Assembly (NCBI RefSeq): GCF_008122205.1
Contig: NZ_PHNJ01000003.1
Location: forward strand, 62,001 to 126,000
Direction of reading: 5' to 3'
Source: Natronococcus pandeyae
GTDB lineage: Archaea > Halobacteriota > Halobacteria > Halobacteriales > Natrialbaceae
DNA: 64,000 nt
Below are positions 34,415-44,600 of this stretch, piece by piece. The notes beneath the pieces were generated by a model. The model was not told the origin of the DNA. It searched no databases and saw only the letters and a program-made list of their open reading frames with translations. How positions within the stretch are numbered: position 1 is the first letter of the stretch; every line of letters begins with the position of its first letter. The position numbers were made by a program, and so were the translations under genes.

Positions 34415-35832
34415 GTCGGGGAACGCTGTACGACAAGGTGTGGGACCACCACAAGGTGACGACGCTGCCGACCGGACAGGACCAGCTGTTCGTCGGTCTC
34501 CACCTCATCCACGAGGTCACAAGCCCGCAGGCGTTCGGAATGCTGCGCGAGCGCGACCTCGAGGTCGCCTACCCCGAACTGACCCACGCGACGGTCGACC
34601 ACATCATCCCGACGGCGGACCAGTCCCGGCCCTACGAGGAAGAGGCCGCCGAGGAGATGATGAGCGAACTCGAGCGCAACGTTCGCGAGGCGGGAATCGA
34701 GTTCTCGGATCCGAACTCGGGCGACCAGGGGATCGTCCACGTCGTCGGGCCGGAGCAGGGCCTGACCCAACCCGGCAAGACGATCGTCTGTGGCGACTCG
34801 CATACGTCGACCCACGGCGCGTTCGGCGCGCTCGCGTTCGGGATCGGCACCTCCCAGATCCGGGACGTGCTGGCGACGGGCACCCTCGCGTTCGAGAAAC
34901 AGAAGGTCCGCAAGATCCAGGTCGACGGCGAACTCGGCGACGGCGTCGAGGCGAAAGACGTCATCCTCGAGATCATCAGCCGTCTGGGCACCGAGGGCGG
35001 CGTCGGCTACGTCTACGAGTACGCCGGCGAGGCCATCGAGAGCCTCGGGATGGAAGGTCGGATGTCGATCTGCAACATGTCGATCGAGGGCGGCGCCCGC
35101 GCGGGCTACGTCAACCCCGACGAGACCACCTACGAGTGGCTCGAGGAAACGGACTACTTCCAGGAGAACCCGGAGAAGTTCGAGGAACTGAAGCCGTACT
35201 GGGAGTCGATTCGATCGGACGAGGACGCGGAGTACGACGATATCGTCCGCATCGACGCCGACGAACTCGAGCCGGTCGTCACCTGGGGTACGACCCCGGG
35301 CCAGGGGATCGGCATCTCCGATCCCATTCCGGCACCGGAAGACCTGGCCGAGGACAAGCAGGACACCGCACGACGCGCCCAGGAGCACATGCGCGTCGAA
35401 CCCGGCGAGACGATGGAAGGCTACGACATCGACGTCGCCTTCCTCGGCTCCTGTACCAACGCTCGACTGCCGGACCTGCGACGTGCAGCGGAGATCGTCG
35501 AGGGCCGTGAGGTTCACGAGGACGTCCGCGCACTCGTCGTCCCCGGCAGCCAGCGCGTCCAGGAGACCGCCGAGAAGGAAGGCCTGAAGGACGTCTTCGA
35601 GGACGCCGGCTTCGAGTGGCGAAACGCCGGCTGTTCGATGTGTCTGGGCATGAACGAGGACCAACTCGAGGGCGACGAGGCCTGTGCCTCCTCCTCGAAC
35701 CGGAACTTCGTCGGCCGCCAGGGATCGAAGGACGGCCGCACCGTCCTGATGAACCCGCGGATGGTCGCCGCGGCGGCGATCACCGGCGAGGTCTCTGACG
35801 TGCGCGATCTGAAGGAGGTGACGACGGTATGA
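34411..35832 (+). CDS. leuC: 3-isopropylmalate/citramalate dehydratase, large subunit
   Basis: 473-residue aconitase-family protein. [27 protein letters not shown] and [10 protein letters not shown] are the substrate-site blocks. The [4Fe-4S] ligands are in G-S-C-T-N and G-C-S-M-C-L-G-M-N. It isomerises isopropylmalate, or citramalate in the isoleucine route, together with LeuD. Both ends overlap neighbours by four bases. Confidence 0.95.
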   Translation: MSRGTLYDKVWDHHKVTTLPTGQDQLFVGLHLIHEVTSPQAFGMLRERDLEVAYPELTHATVDHIIPTADQSRPYEEEAAEEMMSELERNVREAGIEFSDPNSGDQGIVHVVGPEQGLTQPGKTIVCGDSHTSTHGAFGALAFGIGTSQIRDVLATGTLAFEKQKVRKIQVDGELGDGVEAKDVILEIISRLGTEGGVGYVYEYAGEAIESLGMEGRMSICNMSIEGGARAGYVNPDETTYEWLEETDYFQENPEKFEELKPYWESIRSDEDAEYDDIVRIDADELEPVVTWGTTPGQGIGISDPIPAPEDLAEDKQDTARRAQEHMRVEPGETMEGYDIDVAFLGSCTNARLPDLRRAAEIVEGREVHEDVRALVVPGSQRVQETAEKEGLKDVFEDAGFEWRNAGCSMCLGMNEDQLEGDEACASSSNRNFVGRQGSKDGRTVLMNPRMVAAAAITGEVSDVRDLKEVTTV

Positions 35833-36473
35833 CGAGCGAAACTGACGAGGTCGAAATTCCGGAAGTCGACTCCGCGTCGGGCTCCGGTATCCCGATCCGT
35901 GGGAACGACATCGACACGGACCAGATCATCCCCGCCCGGTTCATGAAGGTCGTCACCTTCGACGGCCTGGGCGAGTTCGCCTTCTTCGATCTCCGGTTCG
36001 ACGAGAACGACGATCAGAAGGACCACCCGTTCAACGAGGACCGATTCCAGGACTCCTCGGTGATGGTCGTCAACAGCAACTTCGGCTGTGGCTCCTCGCG
36101 CGAACACGCGCCCCAGGCGCTGATGCGCTGGGGAATCGACGCGATCATCGGCGAGAGCTTCGCCGAGATTTTCGCGGGCAACTGTCTGGCGCTCGGTATC
36201 CCGACCGTGACGGCGGACAGCGAGACGATCCAGGAGCTCCAGGAGTGGGTCGACGAGCACCCGGACGAAGAACTCGAGATCGACATCGAAGCGGAGACCG
36301 TCACCTACGGTGACGAGACGATCGACGTCACCGTCGACGACGCCCAGCGCAAGGCGCTCGTCGAGGGCGTCTGGGACACGACGGCGCTGATGAAGTCGAA
36401 CACGAGCGCGGTTCGGCAGACGGCCGAGGATCTCCCGTACGTCGAGGACGCGGCGATCCCGGAAGCCGAGTAG
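35829..36473 (+). CDS. leuD: 3-isopropylmalate/citramalate dehydratase, small subunit
   Basis: 214-residue swivelling domain. [14 protein letters not shown] and [14 protein letters not shown] are diagnostic. An extra C-terminal segment of about 40 residues is beyond the bacterial core. ATGA overlap with leuC. It ends the tight ilvB-to-leuD operon; the next gene is a secreted protease with its own upstream A+T-rich region. Confidence 0.93.
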   Translation: MTSETDEVEIPEVDSASGSGIPIRGNDIDTDQIIPARFMKVVTFDGLGEFAFFDLRFDENDDQKDHPFNEDRFQDSSVMVVNSNFGCGSSREHAPQALMRWGIDAIIGESFAEIFAGNCLALGIPTVTADSETIQELQEWVDEHPDEELEIDIEAETVTYGDETIDVTVDDAQRKALVEGVWDTTALMKSNTSAVRQTAEDLPYVEDAAIPEAE

Positions 36474-36611
36474 ACCGTTCTCCAGTTTTCGCGACACCTT
36501 CTTCGCTACTCGAGCGACAGCTGGTCACTCTCGGACGCGAGTCGCCCCGACTCGATCGTCACGGACTCGTTCCCGAAAACATATGATATAGTGACTTAAT
36601 TTCTATATTGA

Positions 36612-38849
36612 ATGTCTCTGCGTCTGGGGGTTAGCTACCGAGTAGGATGCTTCTGTCTGGCGGTCGTGTTTCTCTCGCTGGCTCTCGCTGTCGGCCCAGG
36701 GACGGCGGTGGCGGCCGGGGACCCTGTCGAGGCGTCCGGCACGACCGACGAGGTTTCGATCGATCCGGAACTCGAGGACACCGACGGCGACCGCTCCGTT
36801 ATCGTTCAGTTCGAGGACGAGTCGAGCGACGATCCCGCGGCGAAGCAGGCCGATGTGGAGACGACCCAGCGCGGCTTCCAGGAGTACGCGAACGCGACCG
36901 ACGGAGTCGCGGTCGAGAGACAGTTCTGGATCACGGACGCCACACTCGTGACCGTCGACACCGATCGAGTGTCGCTCGCGGAACTGGCGGCCCTCGATGG
37001 GGTGAGCGAAATTCGGACCGAGAGTGTGATCGCCGTCTCCACGGCCAACGGGGCCGAGGGCGCGGCCGACGACGGCAATTCGTCGAACGGATCGTACGCG
37101 CCGGGACTCGAGCAGAGCAACGTCTCGTCGGCCTGGGACACGTACCACACGAGGGGTGACGGTGCGTCGGTCGCCGTCCTCGACTCCGGTGTCGACGGGA
37201 GCCATCCGGATCTCGAGGTCGCGAAGTGGAACGATTTCGGCGACGCACCCGCGGCAGAACCGACCGCGTACGACGATCACGGGACGCACGTGTCGGGTGT
37301 CGTCGCCGGCGGAAACGAGAGCGGAACGCACGTTGGCGTCGCACCCGACGCCGATCTCTACCACGGGGCGGTCATGACCGACTGTGAACGGGATCGCTGT
37401 GTCGGATACGAGCGTCACATCCTCGCGGGAATCGAGTGGGCCGTCGAGGAAGCCGCCGACGTCGCCGTGCTGAGCCTCGGCTGGGACGGGTACAGCCCCG
37501 CCACGATCGACGCGATCGAGAACGCGAACGACGCCGGAACGCTCGTCGTCGCCTCGAGCGGCAACGAGGGCGAGGGGAACTCCACGTCACCGGGGAACGT
37601 CTACGACGCGATGAGCGTCGGCGCAGTCGACGAGTCGGGGTCGGTTCCCGACTTTTCGGGGGGCGAAACGATCGAGACGCGCGAGGCCTGGGGAACCGAC
37701 GCACCCGATCGGTGGCCCGAATCGTACACCGTCCCGACGGTCGTTGCGCCTGGAACCGACGTCGAGAGTACGGTCCCAGACGGTGGCTACGAGACGAAGC
37801 GCGGGACCAGTATGGCGGCCCCGTCGGTCGGCGGCACGGCCGCGCTCGTTCAGTCGGCGACGGCGGCGGATCTCGGGTCCGACGACCTCGAGAGTGCACT
37901 GACGGAGTCTGCGACCGTGCCGGCCGACCGGGAGGGAGACGTCCGGTACGGTCACGGCGTCGTCGACGCCGCGGCGGCGATCGACGCGGCCGGCGGGCAC
38001 GCGACACTCGAAGGGACGGCCACGGATACGGTGACCGGCGATCCCCTCGCGAACGCCTCGGTCGTAATCGTCGCGGCGGACGGCACCGAACGCGAGACGA
38101 CGACCGACTCCGACGGGACGTTCGAGTTCACCGGACTCCACGGTGAGCAGGAGCACGACGTTACCGTCGAGCACGACGGCTACGAACCGGAGACCGAGAC
38201 GACGCGGATTCCGGCGGACGAGACGACTGAAATCGATGTCGCACTCGCCGGAAGCGCGTCGATCGACGTCACGCTCACCGACGCGCAGTTCGGCGACGAC
38301 GTCGAGGACGCGACGGTCGTCGCAAACGGGACGCGCGGGACGTATCCAGCTAAGTACGTCGGTGACGGCACGTACCGGATCGAGCACGTACCCCGCGGCG
38401 AGTACGATCTCCTGGCGGACGCGCCGGGCTACGTCGAGCGCGATCGGGTCGTCACAGTCACCGCACACGACCGGGTCAGGGAGTCGTTCGAGTTAGAGGG
38501 CGACGCGACGCTCGAGGTCGCCGTCGAAACCCAATCGGGTGAACCAGTCGAGAACGCGTCCATCACGCTCGAGCGCTCGTCCGGCTCCGCACTCGAACCG
38601 GACGAACGAACGGACGAGAACGGCACGCTCACGGCGGTCGTCGCCGGGGTAGACGGATCCTATTCGATCGAGGTATCGGCTCCGGAGTTCGAGACGACGG
38701 TCGTCGAGTCCGGCCCGGTCGAGACCGGATCGACGGGAGCCGTCACCGTCTCGCTCTCGGATACCCGCGAGTCGGTGTCGCATCTCGGCGCGCTGGCGGC
38801 GGCGTTCGCGTTGGTCGCGGTCGGCGTCGCGCGTCTGGCTCGATCCTGA
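36612..38849 (+). CDS. Secreted, membrane-anchored subtilisin-like serine protease (S8)
   Basis: 745 residues. A signal peptide (about 1-35) precedes a propeptide-like domain (60-145). The catalytic triad is D191 (V-L-D-S-G-V-D), H223 (D-D-H-G-T-H-V-S-G) and S400 (G-T-S-M-A-A-P), with oxyanion N318 (S-S-G-N-E-G). After residue 460 come three carboxypeptidase-regulatory-like beta domains ([25 protein letters not shown]). A hydrophobic C-terminal segment ends in R-L-A-R-S. It lies between leuD and leuB. It starts near several TATA-like runs (about 36580-36600) and likely has its own promoter. Confidence 0.9.
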   Translation: MSLRLGVSYRVGCFCLAVVFLSLALAVGPGTAVAAGDPVEASGTTDEVSIDPELEDTDGDRSVIVQFEDESSDDPAAKQADVETTQRGFQEYANATDGVAVERQFWITDATLVTVDTDRVSLAELAALDGVSEIRTESVIAVSTANGAEGAADDGNSSNGSYAPGLEQSNVSSAWDTYHTRGDGASVAVLDSGVDGSHPDLEVAKWNDFGDAPAAEPTAYDDHGTHVSGVVAGGNESGTHVGVAPDADLYHGAVMTDCERDRCVGYERHILAGIEWAVEEAADVAVLSLGWDGYSPATIDAIENANDAGTLVVASSGNEGEGNSTSPGNVYDAMSVGAVDESGSVPDFSGGETIETREAWGTDAPDRWPESYTVPTVVAPGTDVESTVPDGGYETKRGTSMAAPSVGGTAALVQSATAADLGSDDLESALTESATVPADREGDVRYGHGVVDAAAAIDAAGGHATLEGTATDTVTGDPLANASVVIVAADGTERETTTDSDGTFEFTGLHGEQEHDVTVEHDGYEPETETTRIPADETTEIDVALAGSASIDVTLTDAQFGDDVEDATVVANGTRGTYPAKYVGDGTYRIEHVPRGEYDLLADAPGYVERDRVVTVTAHDRVRESFELEGDATLEVAVETQSGEPVENASITLERSSGSALEPDERTDENGTLTAVVAGVDGSYSIEVSAPEFETTVVESGPVETGSTGAVTVSLSDTRESVSHLGALAAAFALVAVGVARLARS

Positions 38850-38953
38850 CGCTCGTCGTCACGCGAGTTTCGGATCCGACGGCCGCGCCTGGCCGCCGGG
38901 CAGTACTCGTGGTATTCGATACCCTCTTTTCCTCCGGGGAGCGAAGGTTTTGC

Positions 38954-39934
38954 ATGACTCACGAGATCGCCGTCGTTCCCGGCGACGGAATCGGACGAGA
39001 GGTCACACCCGCAGCGGTCGACGTCCTCAGCGCGCTCGAGATCGACTTCGAGTTCGTCGAGGCCGACGCCGGCGACGCGGTTGCGGAGGAAACCGGCGAG
39101 GCGCTGCCACAGGAAACGTACGACCTCGCGGCGTCGGCCGACGCGACGCTGTTCGGTGCCGCTGGCGAGACCGCCGCGGACGTCATTCTCCCGCTTCGAG
39201 AGGCGGTCGACTCCTTCGTCAACGTCCGGCCCGCGAAAGCGTACCCGGGTATCGACGCCGTCCGCCCCGAGACGGATCTGGTCTTCCTCCGGGAGAACAC
39301 GGAGGGGGTCTACGCGGGTCACGAGGATCGACTCACCGAGGACGTCGCGACGCTGACCCGCGTCGTCACCCAGTCGGCCTCGCGTCAACTCGCGGAGTTC
39401 GCCTGCGAGTACGTCTCCGAGGGCGATCACGACGGGTTCACCATCGCGCACAAGGCGAACGTCATGCGGGAGACGGACGGCGTCTTTCGCGATACGGTTG
39501 CAGCGGTCGCCGACGAGAACGGCGTCGAGACCGACGAGGTGCTGATGGACGCCTTCGCGACGCGGATCTGTCTCGATCCGACGCAGTTCGACGTCGTCGT
39601 CTGTCCCAACCTCGCGGGCGACGTCCTCTCGGATCTCGCGGCCGGACTCGTCGGCGGACTCGGCCTCCTTCCCTCCGCAAACGTCGGTCCCGAGCGCGGG
39701 CTGTTCGAGCCAGTCCACGGCACCGCACCCGACATCGCCGGCGAGGGCGTCGCGAACCCGGCCGCGACGATCGTCTCCGCCGCGATGTTGCTCGAGTACC
39801 TCGGCTACGACGAGGAGTCCGACGCAGTTCACGAGGCAGTCGAGTCGACGCTCGAGAACGGCCCGCGAACGCCGGACCTCGGCGGCGACGCGAGCACGGA
39901 GGACGTGACGAACGCGATCATCGATCGCCTCTAG
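38954..39934 (+). CDS. leuB: 3-isopropylmalate dehydrogenase
   Basis: 326 residues from [35 protein letters not shown] and [11 protein letters not shown] are the substrate and metal sites. The cofactor region is L-P-S-A-N-V-G and H-G-T-A-P-D-I-A-G. It is shorter than bacterial LeuB (about 360) but normal for archaea. In the citramalate route the same enzyme handles methylmalate. It is separated from leuCD by the protease gene. Confidence 0.93.
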   Translation: MTHEIAVVPGDGIGREVTPAAVDVLSALEIDFEFVEADAGDAVAEETGEALPQETYDLAASADATLFGAAGETAADVILPLREAVDSFVNVRPAKAYPGIDAVRPETDLVFLRENTEGVYAGHEDRLTEDVATLTRVVTQSASRQLAEFACEYVSEGDHDGFTIAHKANVMRETDGVFRDTVAAVADENGVETDEVLMDAFATRICLDPTQFDVVVCPNLAGDVLSDLAAGLVGGLGLLPSANVGPERGLFEPVHGTAPDIAGEGVANPAATIVSAAMLLEYLGYDEESDAVHEAVESTLENGPRTPDLGGDASTEDVTNAIIDRL

Positions 39935-39999
39935 GAGAGCGCCTTACGTCAGGTCGTTCTGCGTTCGTTTTTAGATCCCAGAGTGAGAAATCATGGCGG

Positions 40000-40246
40000 T
40001 GTTGAGAGTACACCGACTCGCCGAGAGAATCGACCACCACGAAAGCCCCTGGACCGCTCGGATCGGGGGCTCGTTGCGCGCTCGCTGCGCTCGCGTGCTT
40101 GCGTCGCCCGCCGTCCCCGAGCGGCCCAGCCCCTTTCAATCCCACCCGGGTCGGCTGCCTGGCCAGCTATCGTGAGTGGGACTGAAAGGGGCTTTCGTGG
40201 TGGTCTTGCCGTACGCTGATTACTCGCAGTCTAATTTGAACACGGC
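40000..40246 (+). repeat. Dispersed repeat carrying a fold-back module
   Basis: An 18-base perfect inverted repeat, GACCACCACGAAAGCCCC (40032-40049) against GGGGCTTTCGTGGTGGTC (40188-40205), encloses about 140 bases. Inside is a second, 16-of-17 match: GCCCCTTTCAATCCCAC with GTGGGACTGAAAGGGGC. The outer blocks match 24045-24134, where the module is missing. I see no gene in 39935-40560 apart from this element and the glpR upstream region. Confidence 0.7.
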
Positions 40247-40560
40247 CGAAATTACTGGCGCCCCGATCGAATGGCTACCACGTAACCGGACGAGAACCGG
40301 CTACAGCTGTCGTTGAACGCAACGGTCGTTCGGTGGTCGACGTTTCCGGGCCCCAACTGGCAAGTTCGCCGTGACAGGTAGCGACCGAGCAAGATCGCCG
40401 TCTGATCGGTCGCCCCGGGACGCAATCCCGGTGAGGATTGCCGGAAGCGAACGAGATTGCGATAAATACAATCGAAGAGATCAGAAAGAATCACGAGAAC
40501 CGGGGTGAACAAATAAGAACGTGCAGAGTACAGTCAATAACGAAGGCCCCCTCGAACATT

Positions 40561-41334
40561 ATGTTACCCGAACAGCGAAAACGAAACGTCGTGGAACTCG
40601 TCTCGGAACGGGACGGGTGCTCTGTCGAGGAGTTAGCCGACGAACTCGACGTCTCGAAAGCGACGATTCGGCGAGATCTTTCCGAACTCGAGGACGAACA
40701 GTTAGTTGATCGATCCCACGGCGGTGCCGTTCCCGCGACGGCCGTCGGACGCGAACAGACGTACATCCAGAAGGAAGTCCAGAATCTGGAGGCGAAGGCG
40801 AGCATCGGCTCTCGAGCCGCCAGAGAGATCCACGACGGCCAGGTCGTCTTCTTTGACTCGGGGACGACGACGATCCAGGTCGCGATGCAGGCGCCGTCGG
40901 ACACCTCGTTCATTCCGGTGACGAACTCGCCGCTGCTGGCGCTCGAACTCGGCAAGAACGCGAACGACGTGAAACTCACTGGCGGGACGCTTCGCCACCG
41001 GACGCGGGCGCTCGTCGGTCCGAGCGCGGAGTCGTTCATGGACCGGACGAACTTCGATCTCCTCTTTCTGGGAACGAACGGAATCGACGCCGACGGCGCG
41101 CTGACGACGCCCAACGAGGACGAGGCGCGAATGAAACAGCTCATGGTCGAGAACGCCGAACGCGTCGTTCTGGTCGGCGACCAGACGAAGTTCGGCGATC
41201 GCAGCTTCGTCCAGTTCGCCTCGCTCGAGGACGTCGACGTGCTGGTAACCGACGCCGAACCGACCGGCGAACTGGCCGAGGCGTGCGACGCGGCGGACGT
41301 AACCGTCGGCGTGGAGGTGCCGGATGATCGCTAG
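40561..41334 (+). CDS. glpR: DeoR-family regulator GlpR
   Basis: 257 residues. An N-terminal winged helix (L-P-E-Q-R-K-R-N-V-V-E-L, S-K-A-T-I-R-R-D-L-S-E-L) and D-R-S-H-G-G-A-V are the DeoR signature. The C-terminal sugar-phosphate isomerase-like domain has F-F-D-S-G-T-T-T, N-S-P-L-L-A-L-E-L, L-G-T-N-G-I-D-A-D and V-G-D-Q-T-K-F-G. It overlaps pfkB by 11 bases. In Haloferax GlpR represses fructose and glucose kinase genes and the effect depends on glycerol. Confidence 0.92.
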   Translation: MLPEQRKRNVVELVSERDGCSVEELADELDVSKATIRRDLSELEDEQLVDRSHGGAVPATAVGREQTYIQKEVQNLEAKASIGSRAAREIHDGQVVFFDSGTTTIQVAMQAPSDTSFIPVTNSPLLALELGKNANDVKLTGGTLRHRTRALVGPSAESFMDRTNFDLLFLGTNGIDADGALTTPNEDEARMKQLMVENAERVVLVGDQTKFGDRSFVQFASLEDVDVLVTDAEPTGELAEACDAADVTVGVEVPDDR

Positions 41335-42244
41335 CGTGACGCTCAATCCGGCCGTCGATTACACGGTGGAACTCTCCGAGTCGCTCGCGGCGGGAACGGT
41401 CGCCCGAGCGACCGACCATCAGTACGACGCGGGGGGGAAGGGGATCAACGTCTCGAAGTATCTCGTCGGCCTCGACGTCGAAACCGTCGCGACCGGCGTC
41501 GCCGGCGGATTTCTTGGGCAGTATCTTCTCGAACAGCTCTCGGCCCAGGGAATCGCCGCCGACTTCGTCGAGATCGACGGTGAGACCCGGCTCAACACGA
41601 CGGTTCTCGAGCCGACTGAGGAGTACAAAATCAACCAGAACGGTCCCCACGTTCCCGCGATCGCGGTCGAGGATCTCGTCGACCGACTGCGCGAGTACGA
41701 TCCGGATCGGGTGGTCGTTGCGGGGAGTTTACCGCCGGGCTGTAACCCGGAGACGATCGACCTGCTCGCAGAGGCCGGTCCCTGGGAGACGGTCGTCGAC
41801 GTCGACGGCGCGACGCTGTCGGCCCTCGACGCCGAGTACGCTCTCTGCAAACCGAACGTCGACGAACTCGCAGCGGCGACGGACCGTCGAATCGACGGCG
41901 TGGAGTCGGCGCTGGAAGCAGCGAGGGAGCTTCGAGCGGACGGGTTCGACAGCGTCGTCGCCTCACTTGGCGGCGAGGGGGCGGTGATGGTGACGCCCGA
42001 GCAGTCGTTGCACGCGCCTGCTCGAGAGATCGAGGTCGTCGACACCGTTGGAGCGGGTGACGCCTTGCTGGCGGGCGTCCTCGCCTCGCGCTCGCACGGA
42101 GACTCCGATGCTGACGCGCTCAGCCACGGGATCGCCGTCGCATCTCGAGTCGTTTCGGTCTCGGGAACGCGTGCGCCGTCGCTCGCCGGCGTTCGAGACG
42201 ATCGAGAGTCGATCGCCGTCTCGGCATACTGTAGTAGCCACTGA
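41324..42244 (+). CDS. pfkB: 1-phosphofructokinase (PfkB family), C-terminus supplied by an inserted element
   Basis: 306-residue ribokinase-fold enzyme that phosphorylates fructose-1-phosphate from the PTS. S-V-T-L-N-P-A-V-D-Y-T, G-G-K-G-I-N-V-S-K-Y-L and D-T-V-G-A-G-D-A-L-L-A-G (catalytic Asp) are clear. The last codons, Y-C-S-S-H and TGA, lie in the terminal inverted repeat of a MITE-like element that begins about base 42227, so the native stop was replaced. The kinase fold is complete before that point. Transcribed with glpR. Confidence 0.92.
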   Translation: MIASVTLNPAVDYTVELSESLAAGTVARATDHQYDAGGKGINVSKYLVGLDVETVATGVAGGFLGQYLLEQLSAQGIAADFVEIDGETRLNTTVLEPTEEYKINQNGPHVPAIAVEDLVDRLREYDPDRVVVAGSLPPGCNPETIDLLAEAGPWETVVDVDGATLSALDAEYALCKPNVDELAAATDRRIDGVESALEAARELRADGFDSVVASLGGEGAVMVTPEQSLHAPAREIEVVDTVGAGDALLAGVLASRSHGDSDADALSHGIAVASRVVSVSGTRAPSLAGVRDDRESIAVSAYCSSH

Positions 42245-42563
42245 AACTCGATCTACACCTGATCGCACGACGGGAGCGCGGTTCGGAGCGAGCGCGGTTC
42301 GGAACGAGCGCGGTTCGGAACGTGCGCGGTTCGGAACGAACGAAGTGAGTGAGAACCGCGAAGCGAACGGGGAGCGGATGCGACCCGTGAGCACGAAGTG
42401 AGTGAGAACCGCGGAACGCGAACGGAGAGCGAACGCGACCCGTGAGCGAACGAAGTGAGTGAGAACCGCGAAGCGAACGGGGAGCGAACGCGACCCGTGA
42501 GCGAAGAAAGCAAGAACCGCGGACAGTGCGATCGCTGTGTAAATCGTTTCAGTTGGTACTGTA
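42227..42563 (+). mobile_element. MITE-like element, copy 1, with tandem repeats inside
   Basis: The ends are imperfect inverted repeats: the left (GTAGCCACTGAAAC, later GATCGCAC) matches the reverse complement of the right (GTACCAACTGAAAC, later GATCGCAC) over about 35 bases. The interior has four copies of a GCGCGGTTCGGAACGA-type unit, then about three units of some 55 bases built on GTGAGTGAGAACCGCG and GCGACCCGTGAGC. No transposase gene is present. The same element in the opposite orientation is at 54598-54863. The rest of 42564-42690 is the A+T-rich promoter region of ptfC. Confidence 0.7.
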
Positions 42564-42690
42564 ACGTCGTTCTCGGCTCAGTCGATGAGTTTCTGCCTCG
42601 GTATACTATACAAATATATCGATACGAAATAAACATATTCGAAAACACTTTTGCATTCGGGTATGATGAGTAGTGACAGGGACGAGACTA

Positions 42691-43833
42691 ATGAAAGACG
42701 ATGTAGAAAGCCAACTGCGTACGTACCTGATATCGGTAAAAGAGGATCTGATGACCGGCGTATCGTTCATGATCCCCTTCGTGACGATCGGTGGGATCTT
42801 CCTCGCGCTGGCCTTTATGATCGCAGAACTCCCGTTCACCGCAGGGGACACGGAGACGGTGTTCGAGGAGACGGGATCGCTCGGGTGGTACATGGCCGAG
42901 ATCGGTGTGCTCGGTCTCACGATGATGATCCCCATTCTGGGAGCGTACATCGCCTACGCGATCGCGGACAAACCCGGGCTCGCACCCGGCTTCATCCTCT
43001 CGTGGGCGATCCAGCAGGAGCAGATCATCGAAGCGGCCGGTCTCGTCATCGGTTTCGAGGCCGACGGTGCAGTCGCGGGCTTCCTCGGCGCGATCGTCGC
43101 CGGACTGCTCGCCGGATACGTTGCCCGCTGGATGAAAGGGTGGCCGGTACCGTCGGCTATCAAACCGATGATGCCGATTCTCGTGATCCCCGTCTTCACG
43201 ACGCTGTTTCTCGCGCCCGTCGTCATCCTCGGACTCGGCGTTCCGATCGCGATCATCGACGACGCGTTGACGACGATGCTCCGCGGCATGGAGGGGACGA
43301 ACGCCATCCTGCTCGGGGCGATCCTCGGCGGGATGATGGCGGTCGATATGGGTGGTCCGATCAACAAGGTCGCGTACGTCTTCGGGACCGTCCTCGTCGC
43401 GGACCAGATTTTCGCCCCGATGGCCGCCGTGATGATCGCAGGCATGGTTCCGCCGCTCGGACTCGCGCTTTCGAACTTCATCGCCCCGCAGAAGTACTCC
43501 GCGGAGATGTACGAGAACGCGAAAGCCGCCATCCCGCTCGGTCTTTCGTTTATTACTGAAGGCGCGATTCCCTACGCCGCCGCCGACCCGCTTCGGGTCA
43601 TTCCGTCGGCCATCCTCGGGAGCGCAACGGCCGGCGCGACCGCGCTCTGGCTGGGCGTCACGATGCCCGCGCCCCACGGCGGGATCTTCGTCGTTCTCCT
43701 CTCGAACAGCATGCTGCTGTTCCTCGGCTGTCTGCTCCTCGGAACGGTGGTCACGGCCACGGCTGTGACGCTGCTCAAACCCGACTACCACGAGCGAGTT
43801 GCCGGAGCGAAGCCCGCGCAGGCAAGTGATTAA
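42691..43833 (+). CDS. ptfC: Fructose PTS membrane component EIIC
   Basis: 380 residues from the ATG (M-K-D-D-V-E-S); a GTG six codons earlier is an alternative. About nine to ten membrane segments include G-V-S-F-M-I-P-F-V, G-F-L-G-A-I-V-A-G-L-L-A-G and the EIIC hallmark F-I-T-E-G-A-I-P-Y-A. A-P-H-G-G-I near the end is also typical of EIIC-Fru. It carries fructose in as fructose-1-phosphate with PtfB and PtfA. Several TATA-like runs lie in 42600-42650. Confidence 0.9.
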   Translation: MKDDVESQLRTYLISVKEDLMTGVSFMIPFVTIGGIFLALAFMIAELPFTAGDTETVFEETGSLGWYMAEIGVLGLTMMIPILGAYIAYAIADKPGLAPGFILSWAIQQEQIIEAAGLVIGFEADGAVAGFLGAIVAGLLAGYVARWMKGWPVPSAIKPMMPILVIPVFTTLFLAPVVILGLGVPIAIIDDALTTMLRGMEGTNAILLGAILGGMMAVDMGGPINKVAYVFGTVLVADQIFAPMAAVMIAGMVPPLGLALSNFIAPQKYSAEMYENAKAAIPLGLSFITEGAIPYAAADPLRVIPSAILGSATAGATALWLGVTMPAPHGGIFVVLLSNSMLLFLGCLLLGTVVTATAVTLLKPDYHERVAGAKPAQASD

Positions 43834-43860
43834 TCCCTACACGACTTTCCACTACGTACA

Positions 43861-44331
43861 ATGACTACGACTCAACCCGATATCGAGACCGTACTGACAC
43901 GCGAACTCATCGTACTCGAGGAGCCCCCGGCCCAGAAAGAGGCCTGTATCGAGTTCCTGCTCGATCGAGCCGTCGAGACCGACCGCGTCACCGACCGCGA
44001 AGCGGCCCTCGAGGCGCTTCTCGCCCGCGAAGAGGAGGCGACAACCGGCGTCGGCAAGGGGATCGGCATTCCGCACGCGAAGAGCGATGCGGTCTCCCGG
44101 CCGACGATCGTTTTCGCCCGCTCCGAGGACGGGATCGATTTCGACGCGATGGACGAGAAACCCGCGACGTTGCTGTTTATGCTGCTCGTCCCCGAGGAAG
44201 GCGGCGAGGAGCACCTCCAGCTGCTCAGTTCGCTTTCGCGGGCGCTGATGCACGACGACGTTCGCGAGCAACTCCACGAAGCCGACTCGAAGGCCGCGAT
44301 CGAGGACACCATCACGGAGGCGATCGCATAA
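43861..44331 (+). CDS. ptfA: Fructose PTS component EIIA
   Basis: 156 residues. The phosphorylated His is H72 in G-I-G-I-P-H-A-K-S. F-M-L-L-V-P-E-E and H-L-Q-L-L-S-S-L-S-R-A-L follow as in EIIA-Fru/Mtl domains. It takes phosphate from HPr and passes it to PtfB. Its last base is the first base of the ptsH ATG. Confidence 0.92.
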   Translation: MTTTQPDIETVLTRELIVLEEPPAQKEACIEFLLDRAVETDRVTDREAALEALLAREEEATTGVGKGIGIPHAKSDAVSRPTIVFARSEDGIDFDAMDEKPATLLFMLLVPEEGGEEHLQLLSSLSRALMHDDVREQLHEADSKAAIEDTITEAIA

Positions 44332-44597
44332 TGGAACGAACGGTAACCGTGGTTCCGGAGGACGGTCTCCACGCGAGACCCGCCGCGAAGTTCGTCGAAA
44401 CCGCGAACGAGTACGATGCCGACGTTCGAGTCGCTGCCGACGGTGACGATCCGGTCGACGCGGCGAGTATGCTCGCCGTCACCAGCCTCGGCGTCGCGAG
44501 CGGCGACGACGTCACGATCGTCGCCGAGGGTGAAGAGGCGGAAGCCGCGCTCGACGCCCTCGAGGAACTCCTCTCGACGCCCGAAACCGAGGCCTGA
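44331..44597 (+). CDS. ptsH: Phosphocarrier protein HPr
   Basis: 88 residues. The active His is H14 in E-D-G-L-H-A-R-P-A-A-K-F-V. The Ser region A-A-S-M-L-A-V-T-S-L-G-V is present. It carries phosphate from PtsI to PtfA. It corresponds to ptsH1 of the Haloferax fructose operon. Confidence 0.93.
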   Translation: MERTVTVVPEDGLHARPAAKFVETANEYDADVRVAADGDDPVDAASMLAVTSLGVASGDDVTIVAEGEEAEAALDALEELLSTPETEA

Positions 44598-44600
44598 GCG

